A DNA stretch of 12,663 bases from assembly GCA_027451305.1 (NCBI GenBank), contig DAIDJQ010000099.1:1-12663 (forward strand), read 5' to 3'. The notes below the pieces were generated by a model that saw only the letters and a program-made list of their open reading frames with translations, had not been told where the DNA came from and did not search any database. Numbering within the stretch: the first letter of the stretch is position 1; each line of letters opens with the position of its first letter. Source of the stretch: Cellulomonas sp. (GTDB lineage Bacteria; Actinomycetota; Actinomycetes; Actinomycetales; Cellulomonadaceae). Below, one piece after another: positions 5,695 through 12,630 of this stretch. The translations under genes were made by a program, and so were the position numbers.

Positions 5695-6296
5695 CACGCC
5701 ACCCGAGTCCGTACCCGCAGGACGCGGCGCGCCTGCTCGAGGTACAGCACACCTGAGAACCAGTAGAGGCCGACGCCCCACAGCGCGAACGCCCAGCCGA
5801 GGACGGTCGCCACGGTCCCGGCCGGCCCGGACCACGTGGCGAGCAGCAGCAGCGGGAACGCGCACAGCAGGGCGAACGTGCCGGCCTTGCCCGCCAGGTG
5901 CACCGGCAGCGGCGGTTCGCCCACGCGCGCCAGGACGAGCAGCATCAGGCCGAGCACCACGTCGCGTGCGACGAGCGCCGCCACCAGCCACCACGGCACG
6001 GCGCCCCGCCAGGCCAGCGCCACGATGGTGACCAGGATGAACAGCCGGTCCGCGGCCGGGTCGAGCAGCTGGCCGAGACGGGTGACCTGACCGAGCCGCC
6101 GGGCCAGCACGCCGTCGAGCCAGTCGCTGGCGCCCGAGACGGCCAGCACGGCGAACGCCCAGCCGTCCTGCCGACGTGCGAGGAGGACCGCGAACACGGG
6201 CACGAGGAGCAGCCGGACGAGGCTGATCAGGTTCGGCACCGTCAGCACCCGGGTGCTGACCGGGTCCGACCCGGCGCCAGTCCCGTCCACCGCCAC
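5694..6296 (-). CDS. CDP-alcohol phosphatidyltransferase (PgsA2-like)
   Basis: A 200-aa integral membrane enzyme that transfers a phosphatidyl group from a CDP-lipid to an alcohol. The catalytic signature is complete: D58-x2-D61-G62-x2-A65-R66-x8-G75-x3-D79-x3-D83. Hydrophobic segments lie at about 24-40, 46-56, 84-96, 101-122, 139-155 and 163-184, as expected for a six-helix member. It is the Rv1822 (PgsA2) positional orthologue. The acceptor could be glycerol-3-phosphate (phosphatidylglycerol phosphate) or another phospholipid (cardiolipin-type); sequence alone does not decide. The GTG at 6296 is chosen because GGAGGAG sits 4 nt upstream; GTG 6290 is an alternative. It is the first gene of the minus-strand cluster and overlaps the next gene by one base. 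Confidence 0.9.
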   Translation of the reverse strand: MAVDGTGAGSDPVSTRVLTVPNLISLVRLLLVPVFAVLLARRQDGWAFAVLAVSGASDWLDGVLARRLGQVTRLGQLLDPAADRLFILVTIVALAWRGAVPWWLVAALVARDVVLGLMLLVLARVGEPPLPVHLAGKAGTFALLCAFPLLLLATWSGPAGTVATVLGWAFALWGVGLYWFSGVLYLEQARRVLRVRTRVA

Positions 6297-6391
6297 CCTG
6301 CTCCTCCGCACCGACCGGATCGCCGCGGCAGTGCCGGTCAGCAGCCCGCGGTCCCGACGCCGCTCGCCTCCGACCTCCGTCGGGCGGCACC

Positions 6392-6397
6392 ATCGTA
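6392..6397 (-). promoter_or_regulatory. Candidate -10 element for the phosphatidyltransferase-DUF881 operon
   Basis: TACGAT on the minus strand (6397-6392) matches TANNNT and lies in the 180-nt divergent intergenic region, giving a leader of about 90 nt. No good -35 is seen. A 7-bp stem, CCGGGCC/GGCCCGG (6402-6408 with 6414-6420), lies directly upstream, between the two divergent promoters. Confidence 0.35.
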
Positions 6398-6464
6398 GGC
6401 GCCGGGCCGCTCGGGCCCGGGTCGCGGCGCACCCCGGCCCGGCACCTCGCGCCCCGCGTCGTGC

Positions 6465-6470
6465 GACGCT
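6465..6470 (+). promoter_or_regulatory. Candidate -10 element for a leaderless mRNA
   Basis: GACGCT is followed by 6 nt (GGTGCC) and then the GTG start at 6477. This spacing puts the transcription start on the start codon, a common actinobacterial leaderless arrangement. It agrees with the lack of a Shine-Dalgarno sequence. No clear -35 is seen. Confidence 0.4.
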
Positions 6471-6476
6471 GGTGCC

Positions 6477-6899
6477 GTGGCCGGCCTGAACGATCCCGCG
6501 GTGGTGCAGCGACTGCTGACCGCACCCGGGCGGTGGGCCGTCGTCGGGCTGTCGACCAACACCGCCCGTGCGGCGTACTCCGTCTCCGCCTACCTGCAGG
6601 ATCTCGGGCACGACGTCGTCGCTGTGCACCCCCGCGCCGAGTCCGTGCACGGTGCGCCCGGCTACCCGACGGTGCTGGAGGTGCCGCCGCCGGTCGACGT
6701 GGTGGACGTGTTCGTCAACAGCGAGCACGCAGGTTCCGTGGTGGACCACGCGATCGAGGTCGGGGCCCACGCCGTCTGGCTGCAGCTCGGTGTGGTGGAC
6801 GACGCGGCCGCCCGACGTGCGCTCGACGCCGGGCTCGACGTGGTGATGGACCGGTGCCCCGCGATCGAGGGCCGCCGCCTGGGGCTCCCCCGCCGCTGA
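6477..6899 (+). CDS. CoA-binding Rossmann-fold protein (YccU-like)
   Basis: A 140-aa cytosolic protein of the CoA_binding_2 family, related to the CoA-binding domain of succinyl-CoA synthetase. It covers essentially one domain. Seen in order are W20-AVVGLS (first strand and nucleotide loop, with S26), ARAAYSVSAYLQDLGHDVVAVHP (30-52), YPTVLEVPPPVDVVDVFVNSE (63-83), AVWLQLGV (99-106) and the family-ending block AGLDVVMDRCPAIE (118-131). The metabolic role is not established; homologues bind CoA in structural studies. It is transcribed alone, divergent from the division cluster, with about 270 nt before the helicase. The GTG start is supported by the leaderless-type -10 spacing rather than by a ribosome-binding site. 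Confidence 0.9.
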   Translation: MAGLNDPAVVQRLLTAPGRWAVVGLSTNTARAAYSVSAYLQDLGHDVVAVHPRAESVHGAPGYPTVLEVPPPVDVVDVFVNSEHAGSVVDHAIEVGAHAVWLQLGVVDDAAARRALDAGLDVVMDRCPAIEGRRLGLPRR

Positions 6900-6992
6900 C
6901 CCCGCGCCGCCCGACGCCCCGCCGCCGTGCCGTGCTGCTGCAGGTGGCGGACGTCACCTGCCACGCACCCGGACGCTGCGGCGGGCGAGAGG

Positions 6993-6998
6993 TAGGAT
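6993..6998 (+). promoter_or_regulatory. Candidate -10 element of the DEAD-box helicase gene
   Basis: TAGGAT lies about 175 nt before the helicase start, with the weak -35-like CGGACG 17 nt upstream. It fits TANNNT and gives a leader of about 168 nt. Confidence 0.4.
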
Positions 6999-7004
6999 GA
7001 CCTG

Positions 7005-7172
7005 GTTCAGAGTTCGTCGCGTCCCCCCGGGCGCGTCCTGCGGGAGTCTCCGCCGGCCGCCCTCGTGTCGTGCAGCCGCCCTCGGGTGGCCTGGTGTGTC
7101 GGGGAAGTGCGACCGGCCTGGCGCAGCGCGCCGGGTCCAGGACTCACCCTCGACCGATCGGTTCCTCACGCC
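7005..7172 (+). promoter_or_regulatory. Long 5' leader of the helicase gene
   Basis: About 168 nt between the predicted transcription start and the ATG, with clearly weaker third-position GC bias than the genes. There is no Shine-Dalgarno sequence in front of the ATG; the last 20 nt contain the palindrome ACCGATCGGT (7153-7162) and pyrimidine-rich bases. A 59-codon open frame from ATG 6997 runs through the leader and ends at TGA 7174-7176, overlapping the helicase ATG. Long leaders are well known for DEAD-box helicase genes such as those of the cold-shock type. Regulatory function here is inferred. Confidence 0.4.
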
Positions 7173-9005
7173 ATGAGCTCTGCCCTGCCTGCCACGACTC
7201 TGCCCGACGCCCCGGCCTCGTCATCGGAGCCGGGCCCCGACGCCCGACCTGCAGACGCCGCCCCGACGAGCACCTTCGCCGACCTGGACCTGCCCCCCGC
7301 CCTGCTGCGCGCCGTCGAGGACCTCGGCTTCGTCAGCCCCTCCCCCGTCCAGGCGGCCGCGATCCCCGCCCTCCTGGCCGGCCGTGACCTCGTCGGCGTC
7401 GCGCAGACCGGCACCGGCAAGACGGCCGCCTTCGGGCTGCCCCTGCTGGCGGCGATCGACCCGACGCTCGGCGCCGTGCAGGCCGTCGTCCTGACCCCGA
7501 CCCGCGAGCTCGCGCTCCAGGTCGCCGAGGCGATCGAGTCGTTCGCGGCGCACCTGCCCGGCGTGGGAGTGGTCGCGGTCTACGGCGGCTCTCCCTACCT
7601 GCCGCAGCAGCGGGCGTTGCAGCGCGGCGCCCAGGTGGTGGTCGGGACCCCGGGACGCGTCCTCGACCACCTCGAGCGCGGCACCCTGGTGCTCGACCGG
7701 CTCCGGTTCATGGTGCTCGACGAGGCCGACGAGATGCTGCGCATGGGATTCGCCGAGGACGTCGACCGCGTGCTGACGTCCGCGCCGGACCGGCGCCAGA
7801 TGGCGCTGTTCTCGGCCACCATGCCGCCCGCGATCCGCCGGGTGGCCGAGCAGCACCTGAGCGACCCGGCGCAGGTGACCGTGTCGCGTCAGTCCTCGAC
7901 CGTCACGTCCGTGCGGCAGACCTACGCGGTGGTCCCCTTCCGGCACAAGACCGGGGCGCTGGCCCGGGTGCTCGCGGTCAGCGACGCCGACGCGAGCATC
8001 GTGTTCGTCCGTACCCGGGAGGCGGCCGAGCAGGTCGGCTCCGCCCTGATCGAGCGCGGTGTCTCGGCCGCCTACATCTCCGGCGACGTGGCGCAGGGTG
8101 ACCGCGAGAAGATCGTCGACCGCCTGCGCTCAGGTGCCGTGGACGTGCTGGTGGCCACCGACGTCGCGGCGCGCGGCCTGGACGTGGACCGCATCGGGCT
8201 GGTGGTGAACTTCGACGTGCCGCGCGAGCCCGAGGCCTACGTGCACCGCATCGGACGCACCGGGCGTGCCGGGCGTGCCGGCGAGGCGCTGACCTTCGTC
8301 ACGCCGGCCGAGCAGGGCAAGCTCCGGCAGATCGAGCGCACCACCCGCGTGCAGCTCGAGCAGATCCAGATCCCGACGCCCGCCCAGGTCTCGGCGCACC
8401 GTGTGGGATCCCTGCTGGCGCAGGCCGACGCGCGCGCGGCCCTCGGGCGCCTGGAGGCCTACACGGAGGCCGTCGCCGCACACCTCGCACAGCGGCCGGA
8501 CCTCGACCCCGTGCGGCTGCTCGCCGTGCTCGCCGCGCTCGCGGTGGGCGACGAGGGCCCGGCCCCGCGCAGCGAGCAGGGCGACGACCTCGACGACGCC
8601 CTCAGCCGGGCGCGGCTGGACGACTCGCCGTCACGCGGGCGGCTCCTCGAGGGCGGGCACGGCGGCGACGGCGGCCGGCGCCGCACCGACACGCGCCGCG
8701 CCGACGGGAGCACCCGGTACCGCGTCGCGGTGGGCCACCGGGACGGCGTGCAGCCGAACGCCCCGGTCGGCGCGCTGACCAACGAGGGCGGGCTGACCGG
8801 CAAGGACCTCGGCAAGATCGACATCTTCGGCTCGTTCTCGCTCGTCGACATCCCGGCCGGCCTGACCCCCGAGGTGGTCGAGCGGCTCAGCCGCACCCGC
8901 GTGGCCGGTCGGCCGCTGCGGATCCGGTTGGACACCGGGCCGGGGGCGAGCGCGCCGCACGGGCCGAGCCGCCCCGCCGGGCACGTGCACAACGGCAGGC
9001 ACTGA
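7173..9005 (+). CDS. deaD: DEAD-box ATP-dependent RNA helicase (DeaD/CsdA type)
   Basis: A 610-aa RNA helicase that unwinds structured RNA, typically in ribosome assembly, RNA decay and cold adaptation. Motifs in order are Q-motif F35...Q60, Walker A AQTGTGKT (77-84), PTREL (109-113), TPGR (159-162), DEAD 183-186, SAT 214-216 and ATDVAARGLD (328-337). Motif VI follows as HRIGRTGRAGR (358-368). After a helical region and an acidic/Gly-Arg linker (460-512), a DbpA/CsdA RNA-binding domain (about 515-588) reads YRVAVGHRDGVQPNAPVGAL, then GKIDIFGSFSLVDIP. This separates it from short RhlE types, which end in a disordered tail. The ATG at 7173 is chosen because residues encoded upstream in frame are not family-like. 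It has no visible Shine-Dalgarno sequence. A strong hairpin ends the unit. Confidence 0.95.
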   Translation: MSSALPATTLPDAPASSSEPGPDARPADAAPTSTFADLDLPPALLRAVEDLGFVSPSPVQAAAIPALLAGRDLVGVAQTGTGKTAAFGLPLLAAIDPTLGAVQAVVLTPTRELALQVAEAIESFAAHLPGVGVVAVYGGSPYLPQQRALQRGAQVVVGTPGRVLDHLERGTLVLDRLRFMVLDEADEMLRMGFAEDVDRVLTSAPDRRQMALFSATMPPAIRRVAEQHLSDPAQVTVSRQSSTVTSVRQTYAVVPFRHKTGALARVLAVSDADASIVFVRTREAAEQVGSALIERGVSAAYISGDVAQGDREKIVDRLRSGAVDVLVATDVAARGLDVDRIGLVVNFDVPREPEAYVHRIGRTGRAGRAGEALTFVTPAEQGKLRQIERTTRVQLEQIQIPTPAQVSAHRVGSLLAQADARAALGRLEAYTEAVAAHLAQRPDLDPVRLLAVLAALAVGDEGPAPRSEQGDDLDDALSRARLDDSPSRGRLLEGGHGGDGGRRRTDTRRADGSTRYRVAVGHRDGVQPNAPVGALTNEGGLTGKDLGKIDIFGSFSLVDIPAGLTPEVVERLSRTRVAGRPLRIRLDTGPGASAPHGPSRPAGHVHNGRH

Positions 9006-9045
9006 CCGCCGCACCAGGCCCGGCACGGTCGGTCGCGCCACCCAC

Positions 9046-9081
9046 GAGCGAGGCCCCAGGGAGCTCCCTGGGGCCTCGCTC
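9046..9081. terminator. Perfect 36-bp palindrome, bidirectional terminator
   Basis: Arms of 18 nt, 9046-9063 (GAGCGAGGCCCCAGGGAG) and 9064-9081, are perfectly complementary and would fold as a stem of about 16 bp with a 4-nt loop. It lies 40 nt after the helicase stop and 15 nt after the stop of the convergent threonine aldolase gene. It can serve both strands. T-runs are absent apart from a few scattered Ts. Confidence 0.85.
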
Positions 9082-9096
9082 TGCGTCGTCGCCGGC

Positions 9097-10152
9097 TCAG
9101 GCGGGGACGCCGGCCGCCTCGAGCGCGGCGTCGACGAAGGCGTCGACGTCCTGCGGCCTCGTGTCGAACGCGCACATCAGCCGTACCTCGCCGGTGCCCG
9201 CCCGCCAGTCGTAGAAGTGCCACGTCCGCCGCAGCTGCGCCGCGAGCGCGGCGGGCATCCGGACGAAGACCGCGTTGACCTGCGTCGGCTGCGTGGGCTC
9301 GACACCCGGCACCCGCTCCAGCCCCGCTCGCAGCCGTGCGGCCATCGCGTTGGCGTGGTGCGCCGAGGTCCGCCACAGGTCACCCTCGTACAGCGCAAGG
9401 AGCTGCGCGGAGACGAACCGCATCTTCGAGGCGAGCTGGGTGTCGATCTTGCGCAGGTAGCCGACGCCGTCGACGGCGGCCCGGTCGAGCACGACGACGG
9501 CCTCGCCGAGCACGGCCCCGTTCTTCGTGCCGCCGAGCGAGACCACGTCGACGCCGACGTCGCTCGTCAGCGCGCTCAGGGGGACGTCGAGGTGCGCCGC
9601 GGCGTTCGACAGGCGCGAGCCGTCGAGGTGCACCCGGAGCCCGTTGGCGTGGGCGTGGTCCGCGATCGCCCGGATCTCCTCCGGCGTGTACACCGTCCCG
9701 AGCTCGGTCGACTGGGTGATCGAGACGACCCCTGGCTGCGCCCGGTGCTCGTCGCCGCGGCCCCCGAGCTGGGTGGCGACGAGCTCGGGGGTCAGCTTGC
9801 CGTCCGTCGTCTCGACCGGCAGCAGCTTCAGGCCGCCGACGCGCTCGGGCGCAGCGTTCTCGTCGGTGTTGATGTGCGCGGTGGTGGTGCAGACGACGGC
9901 ACCCCAGCGCGGCAGCATCGCCTGCAGCGAGACGACGTTCGCACCTGTCCCGTTGAGCACCGGGTACACCTCGGCGTCGACGCCGAACGCACCGGAGAGC
10001 ACCTCGCGCAGCCGCTCCGTGTACGGGTCGGCACCGTAGGCGGGCACGTGCCCCCCCGCCGCCTCCGCGATCGCCGCGAGGACCTCCGGGTGCGCACCCG
10101 CGTAGTTGTCGGAGCCGAAGTCACGGTGGCCGGGGTCGTGGAGTGGAGTCAC
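9097..10152 (-). CDS. ltaE: Low-specificity L-threonine aldolase (PLP enzyme)
   Basis: A 351-aa fold-type I PLP enzyme of the beta-eliminating lyase family that splits L-threonine/allo-threonine into glycine and acetaldehyde. Visible marks are DFGSDNYAGAHPEVLAAI (11-28), AYGADPYTERL (38-48) and VLNGTGANVVSLQAML (65-80). HLDGSRL (175-181) carries the Asp that holds the pyridine nitrogen, and VSLGGTKNG (204-212) carries Lys210 as the Schiff-base lysine. The start is a choice: GTG 10152 has AAGACT then 6 nt before it, a leaderless-type arrangement, and gives MTPLHDPG. GTG 10170 would add six residues and has no better ribosome site. It lies 70 nt downstream of zur and may be partly co-transcribed. 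The substrate range cannot be read from sequence. Confidence 0.9.
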   Translation of the reverse strand: MTPLHDPGHRDFGSDNYAGAHPEVLAAIAEAAGGHVPAYGADPYTERLREVLSGAFGVDAEVYPVLNGTGANVVSLQAMLPRWGAVVCTTTAHINTDENAAPERVGGLKLLPVETTDGKLTPELVATQLGGRGDEHRAQPGVVSITQSTELGTVYTPEEIRAIADHAHANGLRVHLDGSRLSNAAAHLDVPLSALTSDVGVDVVSLGGTKNGAVLGEAVVVLDRAAVDGVGYLRKIDTQLASKMRFVSAQLLALYEGDLWRTSAHHANAMAARLRAGLERVPGVEPTQPTQVNAVFVRMPAALAAQLRRTWHFYDWRAGTGEVRLMCAFDTRPQDVDAFVDAALEAAGVPA

Positions 10153-10222
10153 GGCCTCAGTCTTGCGCACACGTGCGCCCGGACGTCCTGGCCGGTGCCG
10201 CTGCGAACGGCCGACGGGACGG

Positions 10223-10636
10223 TCAGCTCGAGGGCGCCTCCACCGCCGCGCGGCACGCCGCGCAGGTGCCGGTCAGCTCGATGACGTGGTCGACGTCGGA
10301 GAAGCCGTGGGCGGCACCCACCTGCTCGGCCCAGCTCTCGGCAGCCGGCCCGTCGATCTCCACCGTCCGGCCGCAGCCGCGGCAGACGAGGTGGTGGTGG
10401 TGGCGGCGCTCCGCGCAGCGCCGGTACACCGCCTCCCCCTCGGCAGTGCGCATCGTGTCCACCTCGCCGCTGTCCGCCAGCGCCTGCACCGTGCGGTAGA
10501 CGGTGGCCAGCCCGACCCCGGAGCCGCGGTGGCGCAGCAGGTCGTGCAGCTGCTGGGCGCTGCGGAACTCGTCGACGTCGTGCAGCAGGTCCAGGATCTC
10601 CGTCCGCTGCTTGGTGTGCCGCTGGGGCTCCGCCAT
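10223..10636 (-). CDS. zur: Zinc uptake regulator Zur (Fur family)
   Basis: A 137-aa Fur-family repressor, close in length and sequence pattern to mycobacterial Zur (Rv2359). The N-terminal winged helix (about 6-75) shows RTEILDLLHDVDEFRSAQQLHDLL, GLATVYRTVQALADSGEVDT and GEAVYRRC. The dimerisation domain starts with the His cluster H79-H82. Two CxxC pairs, C85/C88 and C125/C128, form the structural zinc site. GFSDVDHVIELTGTC (111-125) is also Zur-typical. With zinc bound it should repress zinc-uptake genes. The ATG has AGGAG 7 nt upstream. A Zur-box-like palindrome lies over its own transcription start region, suggesting autoregulation. It follows the PHP gene with a 33-nt gap, and its putative -10 overlaps that gene's stop codon. 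Confidence 0.93.
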   Translation of the reverse strand: MAEPQRHTKQRTEILDLLHDVDEFRSAQQLHDLLRHRGSGVGLATVYRTVQALADSGEVDTMRTAEGEAVYRRCAERRHHHHLVCRGCGRTVEIDGPAAESWAEQVGAAHGFSDVDHVIELTGTCAACRAAVEAPSS

Positions 10637-10649
10637 GGTGCGCTCCTGT

Positions 10650-10664
10650 TGAGAGTGATTCCCA
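10650..10664 (-). promoter_or_regulatory. Putative Zur box upstream of zur
   Basis: TGAGAGTGATTCCCA is an imperfect 7-1-7 palindrome (five of seven pairs match) centred 21 nt upstream of the zur ATG. It resembles the Zur-box form TGAAAATGATTTTCA of Actinobacteria in the TGA and TGATT core. It lies just downstream of the putative -10, so bound Zur would block initiation. Confidence 0.55.
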
Positions 10665-10666
10665 GC

Positions 10667-10672
10667 AGTCTA
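10667..10672 (-). promoter_or_regulatory. Candidate -10 element of zur
   Basis: TAGACT on the minus strand (10672-10667) matches TANNNT, and its TAG is the stop codon of the upstream PHP gene. Predicted transcription would start within the putative Zur box. No good -35 is visible, as it would fall inside the PHP coding sequence. Confidence 0.45.
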
Positions 10673-11713
10673 GCGGGGTCGGTGCAGCAGGTGGTCGACC
10701 TGCAGGGTGGTGATGACGCGGTCCGGGCCGATGCCGTGCTGCACAGCCCGCTCGCAGCCCGAGATCAGCCAGTCGAGCTGGCCCGGCGCGTGCGAGTCCG
10801 TGTCGATGGCGAACACGCACCCGACCTCCACCGCCAGCTGCAGCAGCTCGTGCGGCGGGTCCAGCCGGTCCGGGCGGCAGTTGATCTCGACGGCGACGCC
10901 GTGCTCGGCGCACGCCTCGAACACGGCACGTGCGTCGAACTCGCTCGGCGGACGCGGCCGGCTGCCCGTGAGCCGCCGGCCCGTGCAGTGGCCGAGCACG
11001 TCGGTGCGCGGGTTCGCCACCGCGGCGAGCATCCGGCGGGTCATCGCGGCGCGCTCCATCCGGAGCTTGGAGTGCACCGAGGCGACCACCACATCCAGCC
11101 GGTCGAGCAGGTCCGGGTCCTGGTCGAGCGCACCGTCCTCCAGCACGTCCACCTCGACGCCGGTGAGCACGACGAACGGACCCACCGCCCGGTTCAGCGC
11201 CGCCACCTGGTCCAGCTGTGCCTCCAGCCGCGCGGCGGACAGCCCGTTGGCCACGGTCAGCCGGGGAGAGTGGTCGGTGACCGCGAGGTACTCGTGACCC
11301 AGTCCCATCGCAGCGAGCACCATCTCCTGCATCGACGTGGTGCCGTCGCTGGCCTCGCTGTGGGCGTGCAGGTCACCACGCAGCGCCGCGCGCAGCGCCG
11401 CGGCGGGACCGGTCGGCGCAGGCTCGGCGGCGGCCTCCGCCTCGAGGCGGTCGCGGTACGGCACCGGCAGGCCGCGCAGCACCTGCGTGACGACCTCGGC
11501 GGTGCGGGTGCCGACGCCGGGCAGGTCGTCCAGGGCCCCGGTCGCCGCGAGCGCGACCAGCTGGTCCGGGGCGGTGCGCTCGACGCTGCCCGCGGCGGCC
11601 CGGAACGCGTCGGAGCGGTAGGCGCTGGCCTGCGCACGCTCGAGCAGGAACGCGATGCGGCGAAGCGCGGCGACCGCGTCGTCCCGGCCCGCCTGCGAGG
11701 TGCGTGCCGTCAC
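10670..11713 (-). CDS. PHP-domain protein with PolX-type N-terminus
   Basis: A 347-aa protein, probably a metal-dependent nuclease or phosphoesterase. Residues 10-45 (AVAALRRIAFLLERAQ then AYRSDAFRAAA) look like the 8-kDa DNA-binding domain of family X polymerases. A helix-hairpin-helix follows, LDDLPGVGTRTAEVV (61-75). The PHP domain (about 112-345) carries metal ligands in PolX-like contexts: H116-A-H118, D123, D147-H148, E187, H214, H242 (GHCTGR) and D306-x-H308. The polymerase palm normally between these parts in PolX is absent. In Bacillus and Thermus PolX, the PHP domain is a 3'-5' exonuclease. The GTG start overlaps the Ku stop by 4 nt (GTGA), so the two are translationally coupled, which suggests a DNA-end-processing role. 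Specific substrates are inference; a histidinol-phosphatase-type PHP activity is less likely given the DNA-binding N-terminus. Confidence 0.9.
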   Translation of the reverse strand: MTARTSQAGRDDAVAALRRIAFLLERAQASAYRSDAFRAAAGSVERTAPDQLVALAATGALDDLPGVGTRTAEVVTQVLRGLPVPYRDRLEAEAAAEPAPTGPAAALRAALRGDLHAHSEASDGTTSMQEMVLAAMGLGHEYLAVTDHSPRLTVANGLSAARLEAQLDQVAALNRAVGPFVVLTGVEVDVLEDGALDQDPDLLDRLDVVVASVHSKLRMERAAMTRRMLAAVANPRTDVLGHCTGRRLTGSRPRPPSEFDARAVFEACAEHGVAVEINCRPDRLDPPHELLQLAVEVGCVFAIDTDSHAPGQLDWLISGCERAVQHGIGPDRVITTLQVDHLLHRPR

Positions 11714-12630
11714 GAGGCCTTGCGCCGGCCGCGGCGCGCCACGGGCTTCTCACCCGCGTCTGCGTCGGCCTCGGCCGCGGGCGCCTCAGCCCGCTCGGAC
11801 GCCTTCGTGCGCGGGCGACGGGCTGCACCGGCACCCTCGTCGTGCGAACCGCGGGCCTTCTCCACGCTGCGCTGCAGGGCGGCGAGCAGGTCCACCACCT
11901 CGCCGCCCTCGGCACCTGCTGCAGCCGGGGGCACCACCGGCACCCGCGTCTCGCCGCTCGTGATCTTCGCCTCGATCAGCTCCTGCAGCGCCGCACCGTA
12001 CCGGTCGTGGTACTGGGACGGGTCGAAGTCCGCGGCCAGGGAGTCGACCAGGGTCGAGGCCATCGCCAGCTCCTGCGGCCGCACCTGCACCTCGGACCCG
12101 AGGACCGGGAAGTCGGCCTCCCGCACCTCGTCCGGCCACAGCAGAGTCTGCAGGCAGATCACCTCACCACGCACGCGGAGCACGGCCATCGACTCGCGCT
12201 GCCGCAGCGCCACGGTGACGACCGCCATGCGGTCGGCCTGCTCGAGCGCGCCGCGCAGCAGGGCGTACGGCTTCACGGCCGTCTGCTCGGGCTCGAGGTA
12301 GTACGTCTTGCCGAGCAGGATCGGGTCCACCTGGTCGGCGGGGACGAACTCGAGCACCTCGATCTCGCGGGAGGTGGTCAGCGGCAGGGCCGCGAAGTCC
12401 TCGTCGTCCAGCACCACCAACCGGCCGTCGTCGGTCTCGTACCCCTTGGCGATGTCCGGCCAGTCGACGGTCTCGCCGTCGACGCTGCACACCTTCTTGT
12501 ACCGGATGCGCCCGCCGTCCGCACGGTGCACCTGGTGGAGCGCCACCTCGTGCTCACCGGTCGCCGCGTACAGCCGCACGGGCACGTTGACGAGGCCGAA
12601 GGCCACCGCGCCCTTCCAGATCGCTCGCAC
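11710..12630 (-). CDS. ku: Ku, DNA end-binding protein of bacterial NHEJ
   Basis: A 306-aa homodimeric ring protein that binds double-strand break ends and recruits LigD. It starts with the classic MRAIWKGAVAFGLVNVPVRLYAAT (1-24). The Ku core follows: LHQVHRADGGRIRYKKVC (31-48), LPLTTSREIEVLEFVP (82-97), DPILLGKTYYLEPE (102-115), YALLRGALEQADRMAV (122-137) and LQTLLWPDEVREAD (160-173). The minimal C-terminus DLLAALQRSVEKAR (247-260) is present, then a 46-residue extension with Arg/Lys and Glu/Ala stretches ending RRGRRKAS. Such basic tails in actinobacterial Ku aid DNA bridging. The GTG start has GAGG 7 nt upstream. Only 33 nt remain to the window edge, so its promoter and any ligD upstream cannot be seen. 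Confidence 0.96.
   Translation of the reverse strand: MRAIWKGAVAFGLVNVPVRLYAATGEHEVALHQVHRADGGRIRYKKVCSVDGETVDWPDIAKGYETDDGRLVVLDDEDFAALPLTTSREIEVLEFVPADQVDPILLGKTYYLEPEQTAVKPYALLRGALEQADRMAVVTVALRQRESMAVLRVRGEVICLQTLLWPDEVREADFPVLGSEVQVRPQELAMASTLVDSLAADFDPSQYHDRYGAALQELIEAKITSGETRVPVVPPAAAGAEGGEVVDLLAALQRSVEKARGSHDEGAGAARRPRTKASERAEAPAAEADADAGEKPVARRGRRKAS

Noticed and set aside
4700..5752. Upstream in-frame extension of Sbp to 461 codons
   Set aside because: The extension is Arg/Pro/Gly-rich shadow of the DUF881 gene. The true start at 4699 has a strong ribosome site and gives the family's normal 110-aa length.
10106..12301. Open frame of 731 codons on the + strand
   Set aside because: It lies antisense to ltaE, zur, the PHP gene and ku, all with clear family motifs. 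Its translation is low-complexity (R, H, V, G, D rich), the usual mirror frame in GC-rich DNA.
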